A program made the position numbers and the translations under genes. Positions 26,036-37,834 of a stretch of DNA of 64,000 nucleotides are shown in pieces. Source of the DNA: Spirodela intermedia (lineage: Eukaryota; Streptophyta; Magnoliopsida; Alismatales; Araceae). The notes beneath the pieces are model-generated. The model saw only the letters and a list, made by a program, of their open reading frames with translations. It searched no databases and was not told the origin of the DNA. Within the stretch, counting starts at the first letter, position 1. Every line of letters begins with the position of its first letter. Where the stretch lies: the NCBI GenBank assembly GCA_902729315.2, contig LR746269.1, positions 3,172,001-3,236,000 of the forward strand, in the 5' to 3' direction.

Positions 26036-26792
26036 CTCTCCTCTCCTTTGAATATCTCCCTCCTCTCTCTCCCGATCCTTTCTTCTTCTCTACCCTTTCT
26101 CCTCCTCGAGTCACCCTCCCTCTCGTATTTATTAGTTCCTCCGGTTGACCATATTTCAATTTGCGACTTACAGAAATAATATATCCACCAGTGTCCTCTT
26201 GCCACGTAATCAATTGCTTACCTCCTCTGAAGCCCACGCCCTCCCTTCCCAGTCGCTCACGACCGCCACAGACCTAGAAAGTACAAACTAGCGTCATCAT
26301 CGTCGTCATAAACATATTCTATTTTAAATAAAAGTATAATATTATATTAAATACAACTAATTTCAAATATTCAAAACATAGAAAAATTATGTAAATTTTA
26401 TGTTTTTTGCCGGTAAGAAATAAATCTGAAAAGATAACCAAGCATTTAAGTAGAGCTATCAGTTTTAAGCTTATATACCAAAATCCAAAAACATTAATTT
26501 TTCTTAAAAATAAATGAAAATAAGAAAAACATGTGAAAATACTTCCTTTTTTTGGAAAATATGAAAAAAATATAGTTATAACTTTAAAAAATATTCATGT
26601 TCTCCTTGCATGTTGAACAGAGGGTTAGGAATTTTATATGATTAGTTGAGAGGAGGAAATAAAAGAATTAGAAGAATATAATATATGAATACTTGAATTT
26701 TTTTTACTACACCCGAGTTCAAAATCCGCCCACATCTCTCTCTCTCTCTCGCTCACTCTTACTCCCTGTCCTCCTCTCCCCCCCCCTTTCTG
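26036..26792. other. Upstream region of the UFD1-like gene and AT-rich spacer
   Basis: The 26036-26130 part is pyrimidine-rich on the plus strand and is probably the leader of the minus-strand UFD1-like gene. An AATAAATACG TATA-like word occurs near 26130 on the minus strand. Beyond that the sequence is AT-rich and ends in a short CT microsatellite (about 26735-26752). No gene is visible. Confidence 0.4.
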
Positions 26793-27072
26793 TGTTAGAT
26801 ATAGTCGTAGTATGGGCTTGCCATGTCTCAGTTAATGGGTTTATTATACCTTAATTTTTGGGCCTTCCATATTTTGGTTGTGTTATGGACTTGCCATATT
26901 TAGTACTTGACATTTTATGTTCGTTATGCATCGAAGGGCAGTGCAGGGCTTGACTATGCGTGGCCTTTGGTCCCTTCTCCCTCTCTTCGTCCTTTCTTGC
27001 CCCTTTCTCTCTCCCTTGGTCTCGCCACCTTGTTTATCCTGTCTCAATCTTCGTTAATATGGTATTAGAGAA
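26793..27072 (+). mobile_element. Decayed Copia-type 5' LTR with primer-binding site
   Basis: The block begins TGTTAGATATAG, a common Copia LTR start. It ends just before TATGGTATTAGAG at about 27058-27070. That last string matches the initiator-Met tRNA primer-binding site of plant Copia elements (TGGTATCAGAG) with one C-to-T change. An LTR of about 265 bp is therefore likely. I did not find its 3' partner. The 0.8 kb that follows is non-coding or decayed. Confidence 0.45.
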
Positions 27073-28190
27073 GCCTTGATACCCTCTTCATCTCTTTGCT
27101 AACAATCTGCTCTGTTTGAGAAATATTAGGTAATTTCTGCTCATGAAGAAAGAAGCTTGTCTTGTCGAGAACCCCCAACTCTTCCCCTCTATTCGATCGG
27201 TCAAAAGAAGACGACATGAATCTTGTAAACTAAATCCAGCTGTTTTTATTGAAGGGAAAAAGTGCAAGGAAGTGAAGCTTTGACTTGATCACCGGCGGCT
27301 CCACCATACCGGAAAAGGTTAGCAGTGCTTGCCTTTCCAAACTCGTCCAGACTTGGTACTATAAGAGTTTGGCGAGCCGTCTTTGGATCGATCAGAATGT
27401 GCAGAAGTAGCTACAACAGAATACGGAAGTCAACTATGAACTGTTGGGAGACCAACTTCGAAGTTTCATGGCACCGTGACGGCTCTTGTCATGCAGGCGC
27501 AGCGGGGTCGACCCCAAAGCCATAACGTCTCAAGAAGTTTCCTTTGTTGGGGTTTGCCCATCGGTGATTGACTATTTTGGGCATTCAGTAGGTCAACTAT
27601 TCATCAGGGGATTTTCTATGACCCTTGCTGATCATGCGATGGTGTACGACTGTTGAGATCTTATGGCGAACACGTGGGATGAAGGCCATAAATACGTCAC
27701 GAGATGGTATGGTTTGGTTGCATGGACTGAATAATTTATACACAAGGGTTTCGAGATTTGGGGTTTCTGTGAGGGGTTGGTGTCATCTTCATTATTGCAG
27801 GCATTCTTTGGGTAACTCTAGTTTTTATTTTATTCTATTCGCATGGGTACCCTTTTAGGCAAAAAATTAACCACTGACACTGAAAGAGGATCTGTTGTCG
27901 GATTTTAATATGCCCTATTAAGTTCGTGTCAATGCATGCTCTGAAGTCGTGGTTCTGCCGGTGTTTTTTGATGATTATCCCAATACTTGGTGAATAAAAA
28001 CCGGGGATGGGTAGAATTTCGTGTGAAAAGGGTTTGACGTATAGAGTCTGACTATCCCTCCTTTACTATAAATCCCACCTTTTATCGTGTGATTCTACTC
28101 ATACCCATCTGAAAGATTCCAATCATATGGATTACCGCGTTGTAAATATCCTCCGTTTTGATTTGGTTATTAAAATCCTCAACTACCCGT
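27073..28190. other. Probable decayed retrotransposon leader or gag region
   Basis: The sequence directly follows the Copia-type primer-binding site and reads as a scatter of short open frames with stops. I cannot recognise a gag domain. Assignment to the Copia remnant rests only on position. Confidence 0.25.
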
Positions 28191-28197
28191 TTCAACA

Positions 28198-28451
28198 ACT
28201 CGCCGTCCGCCCCATTGTCGTCGTCCCGCCTCCTCGCCATCCCCCCATTACCGTCGTCCTGCCTCCTCGCCATCCGCCCCATTGCCGTCGCCCGCCTCCT
28301 TGCCGTCTGCTCCATCGCCGTCGTCCTGCCTCCTCGCCATCCGCCCCATTGCCGTCTCCCGCCTCCTTGCCGTCTGCTCCATCGCCGTCGTCCCGCCTCC
28401 TCGCCGTCCGCCCGTTACCGCCACTCCGGCTCCTGGCCGTCCACCCCGTCG
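28198..28451. repeat. GC-rich minisatellite of 33-34-bp units
   Basis: About seven and a half units of 33 or 34 bp repeat the pattern GCCGTCGTCCTGCCTCCTCG then CCATCCGCCCCATT, alternating with a variant containing TTGCCGTCTGCTCCATC. Two adjacent variants form a 67-bp higher-order unit that occurs twice. The mix of 33- and 34-bp units shifts the reading frame, so the long proline-rich open frame over it is probably not a gene. Confidence 0.8.
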
Positions 28452-28454
28452 CCG

Positions 28455-28810
28455 CCACTTCATCTCTCTCTCCCGCCGAAACACTCGTTCTTCTCTCCCC
28501 CGTCGTCGCCACGTTTCCCCGTCCTTTTCTCTCTCTTCTCTCTCTCCTGCTGAAACCCTCGTCCATCTTTCTCCCGCCGTCGCCACGTACCCCATCATTT
28601 TCTTTTCTCTCTCTTCCCCCGACGCTCTCTCTCTCTCTCTCTCCCGCTGAAACCCCCTTTCTTCTCTCTCCCGTCGTCGCCACGTATCCCTCATTTTCTC
28701 TCTCTCTCTTCCTCTCCCGCCGTCACCACGTACCCCCTCATCTTCTCTCTCTCCCTCTCACCCGCCGTTGCCACGTACCCCCTCATTCCGTTTTCTCTCT
28801 GTTTCTCTCA
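28455..28810. repeat. Second imperfect repeat block (CT runs alternating with CCGTCGCCACGTACC)
   Basis: Five or six loose units combine a (CT)n run, CCCGCCGAAAC or CCCGCTGAAAC, and CGTCGCCACGTACCCC. The block directly follows the 33-bp minisatellite. Together they make a 0.6-kb pyrimidine-rich island in AT-rich surroundings. Confidence 0.6.
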
Positions 28811-28849
28811 CCGACGCCCTCTCATTCTGCCCCTTTTCTCTCCCCACCC

Positions 28850-31800
28850 TTTTATTTATTCTCATTATTATTTTATTCTCTTATTCTTTATATTTCTCAT
28901 TTAAACCTTTTTTTCCTCTCTTATATATATTTTAAATTATCTAAATATTTTTTAGTTCTCACCTACCCAACCCAGACCTCCCGTTTTTTTGAATCATCAC
29001 CCATTAGAAATTCCTCAACAAGGCTTGTAGATCTCAAGCCACTAGAATCAAGGAAATCACTCTAGAATCTTCTTTTGGCATGATATGTTGATTTCAACTC
29101 CTTTTGTGAAGTGTTCATTAGTTTTAAATCCTTACTCATAAAAATTGAGTGATCATAAATTAGCCCTCTTTATACTTTTTATCAATGATCCTAACACCTT
29201 AATTGGAACTTTATCTGACTCTTTGCAAGAGTGGTTCTTCTCAAGTAATTATTATCATAGTTCTTCTAAAATCAGTAAGATTAGTTACTCATAATCTTCT
29301 TTAACTTAACAAAAAGTAATTTTAAATCCCCACCCTCTATTTAGCATTGATATTTCTTTTTGGTCCCACATCATAAAGGTATTAGAGTTGAAAGATACTG
29401 GAGTCGAAATATTCAAGGTAGAAAATTTATGAGAGACAATGTATATAGGCGAAGGGCTCTGGCACTTTAATACAAAATAGAAAGTTGAATCTACGTTAGC
29501 TTGAACTAGAAGGTTTATACAGAATACAACATTCAATAATAAATTAAAATATTAAGGTTTGATACTTATAACTGAAGTATGAGATTGAGAAAGATTACTA
29601 AACTTCTGAGTGCCAATGCTTGAAGATTTATGGAGTCAACTCAAATCTTAGCTAATATATTCATGTTAACATGAACACATTTATGGCTTGACACTTGAAA
29701 AGTTAGATGAATCTACTGATATTGGTGGCCATCAAAAATATAGATTGACTACTTACAATTAAGAGCTACTTTAAGAAAATTATTTGCAATTAATAAACCC
29801 CTTGTTAAATAAAAGCATTATATATGAGAATTTCGTTCCAAAGCTAATTTCTCCAAACTTACTAGTTCCTAGTGATTTTTTCAAATCTCAATTCCTTTAA
29901 ACACATTACCCATCTTCTACATCTGAGAATGTTCTGAAAATTTAGCATTTTGACAAGCTTGGTATTGAGCAAGTCAAGAGGCAGAATTGTGATTTTGTTA
30001 GTCCAATTGGGATATAATTTGTAGTTGATAAAGCTAACGTACTGAATTCTAAAGGAGAGTTTCAACGAGTAGAGTAGGTCTAAGATTATATCAAACTGAT
30101 ATAGAAACTATTTTATATATGATGAATTAATCACTAGTAAATTTCAATTAAAATCTCGCATATATTTTTATAAAGAGAGGATTGCACCACGACTTTGCCC
30201 AACAGAGTGTTCCATAGGGAAGTATTGGTGCTGGCAAGTGACGGTTGAGGTCTGCAGGCTTCAAACTCACAAATCATATTCCTCATGATCTTTTGTATGA
30301 ATTAATTTCACCTTTGAACTTAGACAATCTATCTGTAATAATATAGTTTTCTCCTTAAACTGGACTGATGATTAGATATATTTCCTTATATACACGCCCA
30401 TAGTTCTGCTCCCTAAATGTTCTGGACATGGGCGGACTGAGGGGACTTGGCCAGCTTTGGCCTAGCAGGCCAAAGCAAAGCTCGTCTCTGAGTCCTAGAA
30501 ATGGGCTTACGGGCCGCGCCCTTGAGAAGATCTCTGGGGCCTGGTTGTTGAGTACGGTCTGTGGCAGGGGAATGTGGGCCTACTGAGACGGGGCTCCACA
30601 AGGTCCAACTTCGGCCCAGTCTGAGGTGGACCATTAACGGACCCATTAACAGTCCAATAAGAGGGTTATGGATAATACCGGTCTCCCTCGGTGACGACAC
30701 CTCAGAGTCTGATTAACGGGGTAAAGGATGAGAGGCCCATTGGGCTCCATCCAGAAAGGGTGGAATGGAAGTTGTCCCGTCCTGCATAGAGCCCATTGCG
30801 AAGGTCACTCTTGAGAATCGGCAATGGGATTCGGGCTGCATCACGTCCTACGTGCTCTCTCGCCCCAAATGTTTTACCCATTATAACCAGCTGAAGTGCT
30901 AAGGGTTAATGGTTGAGTTAGTCTCACGGGTGATGTTCGTGATTTAGGAGTAATCCCTCGTTGACTATTGTAAAAATAAAATTGCGATGAGAAAGAAAAA
31001 AATCATAAAATTTAATTTTGAATGGGTCTCGTTTAGTAATAGCTTACTAGTAGTTATTATAAAAATAAAGATTCAATTGGTTTCGAGTTGAATAAAATCA
31101 TTGATTTTACTATATAAATTGTTAATGACTATTGTTATAGCGGCGAGGGGCTATGATGGCCACAGTAAAACAACCATTTTCATGGGCAAAAGAAAAAAGG
31201 ATTGTTGTAGTGTATAGGTTGTATTTAGTGAGGGGAGGGAACCGGTGGCTTAAGCGTGGATTCTCTCGCTCTCTCTCTCTCTCTCTCGCTTAGTGTTTGA
31301 GTTTCAACCACCACCTCGGCGGCCGTGACGGAAGCTCCCGGATTCTCTGCAAAACAGGCTCTTGAATTACAGCTGATTCTTGTACACTCCCCGTAGACGT
31401 CGATGGTCTACTCTCCTTTCACGTGTGCGATTTTTGACGCGGCGCCGCTGTCAGTTGGAATGCTTTTCAACCCCGTGCTGCCACAGATGTAGACAAGACG
31501 CCACAGATGATGGTCAAGCCAAACCCATGTATGTAATCCACAAGATCTCTTCATTCCACCGTGCACAAGCCAGAGTTCTCTCTGCGTCATCCTTTTTAAA
31601 TGGGGCCCATTGGGATGAGAATATTTTCCTAGACGCTTGTACTTACTGAAGTTGCCGTCGGTTCTTCCGCATGATAACACTACGATATCTGTGTACATAC
31701 GTACGCATTTCTAAATGTCAATGTGGGCTCGAACTTGTCTTGGGCAAAGGGTTGCACTCATGGGATACTGGCTAATAAAGCTTGTTCGAAGCAATAACAG

Positions 31801-32180
31801 AAGGGAATCCCACTTTACGCCTGAACGCGTGTGATGTAGAAACTGAAGAGGGCGGTTCAGCAACATGGATAAATGAAACGGGTTTACAGAGACAAGACAC
31901 GCACATAAATAAGCCAAGGACCAGGAACTCATCTCACTCCGCTCCTAATAAAGTTACCTTGTTCTGTTGAAGTTCACGACATCGCCAAGCCATTGCTGGC
32001 TACGATGGTACCATCTTCACAACCTTGCCGCCACTTGCTCTCCCCAATCCCCGTTGCCAAGGACATACTGGTAGAACAAAGGTGTTTAATCAGCTCTCTT
32101 ACATTAATGTCAACGCTGCGCTTAGTCTCCCACTTGTGCCCACCGCAATCTTGGTGTCTGTCTTCCTACCTAAGTTGGCT
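28850..32180. other. Intergenic sequence with a GC-rich island
   Basis: Most of this is AT-rich with no gene. A more GC-rich segment at about 30410-30960 and another at about 31230-31500 (with a CT run at about 31260-31290) interrupt it. Both contain short open frames without a recognisable domain. They may be pieces of decayed mobile elements, but I see no termini. Confidence 0.4.
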
Positions 32181-32290
32181 GGCTGTCATATCACATGGAC
32201 ATTACTGATGCTTTCCTTCATGGTTCTTGAGAGAGAAACCATATGTAGAATTAAATTTGAAGTTATTGAACCATCCAACTCAATACAAAA
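32181..32290 (+). pseudogene. Copia-type reverse transcriptase fragment
   Basis: The frame around 32180-32224 reads WLSYHMDITDAFLHG, which matches the conserved plant Copia motif around QMDVxxAFLHGDL. After a frameshift the adjacent frame continues LERETICRIKFEV, in line with the LEEEVYM part of the domain. No catalytic YVDD box or longer open frame follows, so this is a short dead remnant. It lies on the same strand as, and about 5 kb downstream of, the Copia-type primer-binding site near 27.06 kb. Confidence 0.45.
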
Positions 32291-32299
32291 TAGGAATGA

Positions 32300-33384
32300 T
32301 TGGAACATGTCATCATCATAATCATAGGTTTGCTTTTATAATAACGTGTGAGTCTATTCTTTAACGCATCACCTCATTATTAAGCTGCTTTTTGCGTCTG
32401 TCAGGTTGACACAAGATTCAAGCAATGATTGATTTTGATATTAGGTTAAAAGGAGCTTGCCTTTTTACCTAAAACCAATGGACAATGAGTAAATCATTGT
32501 TTATTTTTGTAATCCAAAATTCAGTTTTATGGTAACATGTGTGAATGTTCTTCAAATTATATGGTTGTCCTTAAATTTGAACTCCCTCGTTTAAAGATTA
32601 TAGAACCAATTTCGAGTTTGCTCAATATCGTGACGTGCAGGCATTAAACTTTTTTGATGAAAGAGTTGGAAATTATCAGGTTGCTGGCATCATATGATGA
32701 TTCCTTCCATCAAGGATGAAATATCAACATTGTGTGTTCGAGGATGATCATGACTCAGCCATCCTTTCTGTCACCAAAGTAATGAATCGAACTTTTTTTC
32801 GAGGATTTCTACTTCGTAAATAAGCAACAACTAAACACAATTCTTGTCTCATTTATGTTTCCTTGCGTGCAACACAGGGACGCGATGTCGTAGGATGAGA
32901 TCGCTCTTATCTATGATAGCAATCTGCCGCAGTAGGGAGGGTAAAACTGCCAGCACAGGCGCGCGACTTTCCATCAGCTAAGAAGGCCCCTCTCTCTCTC
33001 TCTCTCCCCGCGCTCTAAGGGTACCTTGTCTCGGGTTTCTCTTCATCTCTCTTCTCGGCTTCGTAGCATCACATCAGCGTCAAAAAGGTAGACTATGATG
33101 CAATACTACATCATCGTCTTTTATCACAAAATCAAAGCGTAGTCTCCACGCGTGTGCCGTCCGGGGAAGGTGTCGCTTTTGTCTCACCGCAGATCATTCA
33201 TCGATTATGACAGATTCCTTTGAGGTGCTAGAGTCCTTGCTCCATGATCGTTCTTCCCCTCTCCCCGATCGAATGAATCTGGACTTCACTCTCTATATTT
33301 CCCATTAATTTGTATTTCCTCTGGAACTAAATACGCTTTACAGATAAGATGACAAGATGGACAAGGGAAGGGGAAAGGGTGGAG

Positions 33385-33422
<38 letters not shown>

Positions 33423-34139
33423 CACACATTCACACACACAGAGAAGAAGAGAGGACGGGCAGAGAGCTAAGAGACGAGGACAGAGCACTTTTGAGCTTCC
33501 ATCTGCACGAAATCATTTGATCCATGGCAAGCAAATAAAGTTTCTTTCTCAGAATAGGGATAGGGATATTGGAGAATGAACAGAGAAAGATAACCAATAT
33601 ACCTACGCGTGATAGAGAAAGAAAGAGGCAGAGACGGATCAGTCTATAGTTAGGTAAACACGGGTATAAAAATATGCAAATATATTTAAATACAAGTACC
33701 AATCGAGCGAGAGAGAGAGAGAAAAAAACAGATATAGGGAATTATATCTTTCATTTTAAAACCCATTTGATCCGTGGCAACAGATGAACCAAACCCGTTG
33801 ATGACTGCTTGCCCGATAATAGAACACATCTATCCTTCCTTTCATCATAACATTTCTTTTCGGTAAATGATTACATGTGTACATCAGTCGACCCATTTAA
33901 ACAGACGAAAAAGCGCTGTATAGGATCATAACAGCCTACTTAAATGATAACAGGAAAGAATGAAGAGGAGAGAGAAGTGCCCCGTCTTGGAAACCCTTTC
34001 GCCTCTCTGGCGATTCCGATCCCGACCCCCAAACAATGACGACATATCAAGTTATTCAAACGCGACGCAAATCGTAGCCGTGCATGGTCACATGCGGGCG
34101 GATGCAAGTTCTTCATCTTCTACTTTTCGAGGTATGGAT
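32300..34139. other. Intergenic sequence with GA microsatellite
   Basis: No gene is visible. A (GA)n run lies at about 33386-33420, followed by a short CA run. A second, shorter GA run is at about 33706-33722. The right end is the 3' flank of the minus-strand DUF4408/DUF761 gene. Confidence 0.5.
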
Positions 34140-34736
34140 TCAAAAGGGTTTGTGGTAGAGGCCATGGATTCTGTTAAAAGAGTCCTCCCTCTGGATCTTC
34201 AGCTGCCTGTAGAAGTTCCCGATGAAGCTCTCGGCCCTCGTGAATAATTCCTGACCTGAAATTTCTCCCATCGCCTCGTACACTTCTTCTTCCTCCGCAA
34301 CGGTTGCCTCCACCGCAGTACCGTCACCGTCGCAGCCGCCGATGAAAAAAAGGCACGGCACGGAGGGACTCTTCTTCATTTGAATCGAGGGGCTCCTCTT
34401 CAGGGACTTTTCTGTCCCCATAGGAGTCGCCTCCAGCGTAACAGGCGTTTCCTCGCGGCCACTGACGTCATTTACCTGCTTACCGCCGTTGGTAATGGCA
34501 TTGATATCGTTTGGAAGTCCCGGGACAATCGCGCCAGCAGACTTTTTCTTCTCCACGGTTGGTTCCACGAGGAACTGGAGGACCCCCGACTCGTAGCCCA
34601 GTACTAAGATGAGGATGTTGAGGAGGAAGTAGATGTAAGGGGGCCTCAGAGACGAAGACACAAAGGGAATGAGCGTGAGGGAGAAGAGAAGGAAGAGTAG
34701 CTTAGCGATTTGAAGCTTGTGGAAATTCAGCTCCAT
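34140..34736 (-). CDS. DUF4408/DUF761 domain protein (cotton-fibre-expressed type)
   Basis: One uninterrupted frame of 198 residues begins MELNFHKLQIAKLLFLLFSL. Two hydrophobic N-terminal segments (about residues 10-30 and 33-50, including PYIYFLLNILILVLG) correspond to DUF4408. The middle is hydrophilic, low in complexity and acidic near residues 140-150. The C-terminus carries the DUF761 motif (FIGNFYRQLKIQREDSFNRI). Intronless genes of this architecture form a plant family of small membrane-associated proteins with poorly known roles, often responsive to hormones or stress. A TATA box at 34838-34847 and a leader of about 70-80 bases fit this start. Function is not established. Confidence 0.88.
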   Translation of the reverse strand: MELNFHKLQIAKLLFLLFSLTLIPFVSSSLRPPYIYFLLNILILVLGYESGVLQFLVEPTVEKKKSAGAIVPGLPNDINAITNGGKQVNDVSGREETPVTLEATPMGTEKSLKRSPSIQMKKSPSVPCLFFIGGCDGDGTAVEATVAEEEEVYEAMGEISGQELFTRAESFIGNFYRQLKIQREDSFNRIHGLYHKPF

Positions 34737-34837
34737 GTCCCTTCCACAACCTGTGTTCTACTATCGTCCCTCCCCTCCCCTTCAAAGCGTCTTCACCCCA
34801 AACAGTAGTAGTAGACAATGGGAGTAACTGGCTTTCG

Positions 34838-34847
34838 TTATATAGAA
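34838..34847 (-). promoter_or_regulatory. TATA box of the DUF4408/DUF761 gene
   Basis: On the minus strand the sequence TCTATATAAC lies about 105 bases upstream of the ATG at 34736. This spacing predicts transcription starting near 34810. A GA microsatellite (about 34909-34928) lies just upstream. Confidence 0.6.
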
Positions 34848-35293
34848 ACTCCGACACAGTCAATGGGGGAGGGGCGAGGGGAGGGGGTGGTGGGAGACGG
34901 AAAAGGGGAGAGAGAGAGAGAGAGAGAGGGTCCAAAAATGTGGATGGAAAGTTCACACGAAAGGGGAATCAAGGGTGGGGGTAAGGTTACAGGGAGAAGG
35001 AAGGGAAGAGGAAGGCGTGGCCGGATATTTTGTCACAAAGATATAGAGGTCATCCGTAAGTCGGAGTGAAATCCCGGGAGTAGAAGATAAGGTCGGCGAG
35101 CATATTCCCTCACTTTTTCGATGGTTGACGGCTTTCCCTCTGGGCCACGACCGTCCCATGCCCAAAGGCGCCACTAAAGTGGCTGTGGAACCCATTAGAC
35201 GTTCACCCTTTTCCGGATCTTAGTCTAATCCTACCAGTCTCGAATCTCTCTCTCTCCTCCCACTTCTCAATCTTCTAGTTCCTTCGCGTCTCA

Positions 35294-35294
35294 T

Positions 35295-35324
<30 letters not shown>
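35294..35324. repeat. (CT)n microsatellite
   Basis: A CT run of about 30 bases with one interruption lies in noncoding sequence upstream of the DUF4408/DUF761 gene. Confidence 0.7.
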
Positions 35325-35328
<4 letters not shown>

Positions 35329-35399
35329 TCTAAGCAAGGGAAGTGAGTGGGGTGTTGGTTACCGCATCTCTTCTTAACGCAAGCCAAGGAGAGGAAAAA

Positions 35400-37829
35400 T
35401 TCCATTTGGTTGTGAAGAAGGTTCTACACTGACCAATTGATGGGGCACCAATTACATCTCTTTCGTCACTTTTGACGATCGTTAGTGCTTTCTAGTGAGC
35501 TCTACCCTGTTCCATTCATCCCAATTCACCACGTCAGACCTGGTGGGCCGTTGAATCCTTGCTACTGCGTGGGATGAAATAAACGCCAAATTTGGAATGC
35601 ACGAGGAACCAAGCCTCCCCAGGACTGCAAACTTGACTAAACATTCTCCAAGTATGGAAGGACCATACCTTGATGCCTCTTATTCACTTGATCGTCATGA
35701 CGATCATCATCTCCGCCCTATGCAGTACTATCATCACCATCATTGTCATCAACGTCACTGAATCTTTACGATTTTCAATTACTCCATTTTATCCATGATT
35801 TATTTTTATTATTTAAATAGTCGATATTGACTTTTAAAACATTAAATCATGTAATTATATATTTCTATCAGTATCATTGAAAATAAAGTGCTTCGTTTGT
35901 TAAGGAGTGAAAATTTAATATGGAATTGACATTGCACTCTTTGCCATCATTTTGTCAACATTCATCACAGCAGTTGAGGGAACCAACAGTAATCTTAACC
36001 AAGTTGTGAATACGAGTAACCAAAAAAGGCTTTGTAGAAATCATGTTATTCCTTTATTTTTAGTTTCTTCCTATTGTGGTTTAATCTATTTTATCACTTC
36101 ATTTATTTCAGGTTCCTACAATGGTTGATGATTGGCCTTCCTCCGGTAGCTGATTATGGAGCTGTGGCAACATTACACTGAAAGTCAATTCTTCCTTCTT
36201 TGAAGGCAGTCAAAATGAAATATGCCTCTGTTTGCTATGTCCCAGGGGATATTAAGAAAATCTGTTAGTGAAGTATATTTAGGGTAGTCAATAAGTGCAA
36301 GATTGGATCATTAATCATTAGCATGATATGTGCACATGTCTATTATAAATATTACATTTACACTCCAAAATATAGTTTCAGATCACATTATTTGCATTAT
36401 GGGTATGTTCTCAAAGGCAGGTCAAGTATAAACTATATTTTTAATGAAGTACTATTGAACAATCATTTTTGAAAATTATCTATGTAATCACAGAATGTAA
36501 ACAGAATACTAGTTATGATTCTCTCATGGTGAATATTGATAATGTTTTCATAGTTATGTTTCACCAAGTAGCAACTTTGTAATGTTATTCATTTCCATTT
36601 AAAGTATATAAGGTTAATTTTCCTATATAATGTGAATTATATTATTGAATATGAAAATGAATCTAATCAAAGCTAAAGAGTGTTCAAACATTATGTCAAT
36701 CTTGATGGTTCAAACAAAATCAAACAACTTATCTCACCATTAGACTGGTTTAAATAATGCTACAATCCAAATAAATTCAATTATCCACTATAAACTTCAA
36801 ACAAACTTCACATTAGGGATGAAATTGAGATTGCTCTTTTATAGCAATAGAGAATCAACATATGGTTGTTTCAAAGGTTGTAAATTCCAGATAATGTCTT
36901 TAATTTGACTATCTGCATGGAGATGGTATTTACTAAAATACTTTTAATGAAAGACAATTGCTAGTAAACACTTTATCACAATGATTGTCTTAGACAAGCC
37001 ATGGAATTTGACACGTCCTGGATTTTTGTATTCTGGTTTTTTATTATAGAAATCAGTAAAACTGAATTGGTGCAGAGTGATTTAAACATGTCACAACTAG
37101 TAGAAAGGTTTGTCCTTTGATGAGGAAGCCTCCCACTTTGTAGAGAACTCAATATCTACATCAATAAGGATTAAGATCAAGTTTGTCCTTCAATGAAAAA
37201 GATGTTGGTTTTAAAGAGGCTGCAATAACAACCAAGAGAAGGCAAAAAAGGGAATAGAATATTTTTTTGGACTCATATTCAATATTCTAACTTGCTAGGA
37301 TATGTCACCCTTATGAGAGATCTTTTGTCTTGTGTTGAATTCTTTACATTTCATGTGTTTGGTATTTCATAAAGAAAATCTCGTTATTTGATTTGATTGT
37401 GCCAAGCCATATGTTGACACACTTTCTCTTTCCATGACATGATGGGTTGACACACTTTTGTGGGTCAACACATTTCTTTTTCCTATCTTTTGATTTAGCT
37501 TGATTTGTTTTTGTTATTTGACATGTATTTTCTTCATATGTGGCCTGAAAATCATATTTTTTCAACAAATGAAACCTAGATCTAAACAATTAAACTAAGT
37601 CTTGGGTTAGTGTATTCAAACATAATTATAGTAATTTTGCATTTTATGTTCATGTGATCAATTATTGTCACCAAAATAACTAAACTTGCTAACCTCCCTC
37701 TTTTGATGTTTACAAAATCCGTAAAAATTTATGTCATACATGCAGTTTTCTTAGGTATATGAATGATAATAAAAATTTGACATTAAAGACATTCATATAC
37801 ATTGATAATAAAATATTATTTTTATAATG
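35400..37829. other. AT-rich intergenic sequence
   Basis: Stops occur in all frames and no exon-like segment is visible. The word GTTGACACACTTT and its near copies recur around 37415-37475. No mobile-element ends are seen apart from the solo LTR that follows. Confidence 0.5.
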
Positions 37830-37834
37830 CTTGG

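Noticed and set aside
28127-29065. 312-codon proline-rich open frame
   Set aside because: It lies over minisatellites whose 33/34-bp units shift frame. Several other frames on both strands are equally open. No domain or splice context supports it.
30413-30700. 95-codon open frame in a GC-rich island
   Set aside because: No recognisable domain, no splice or promoter context and mixed composition. It is possibly mobile-element debris.
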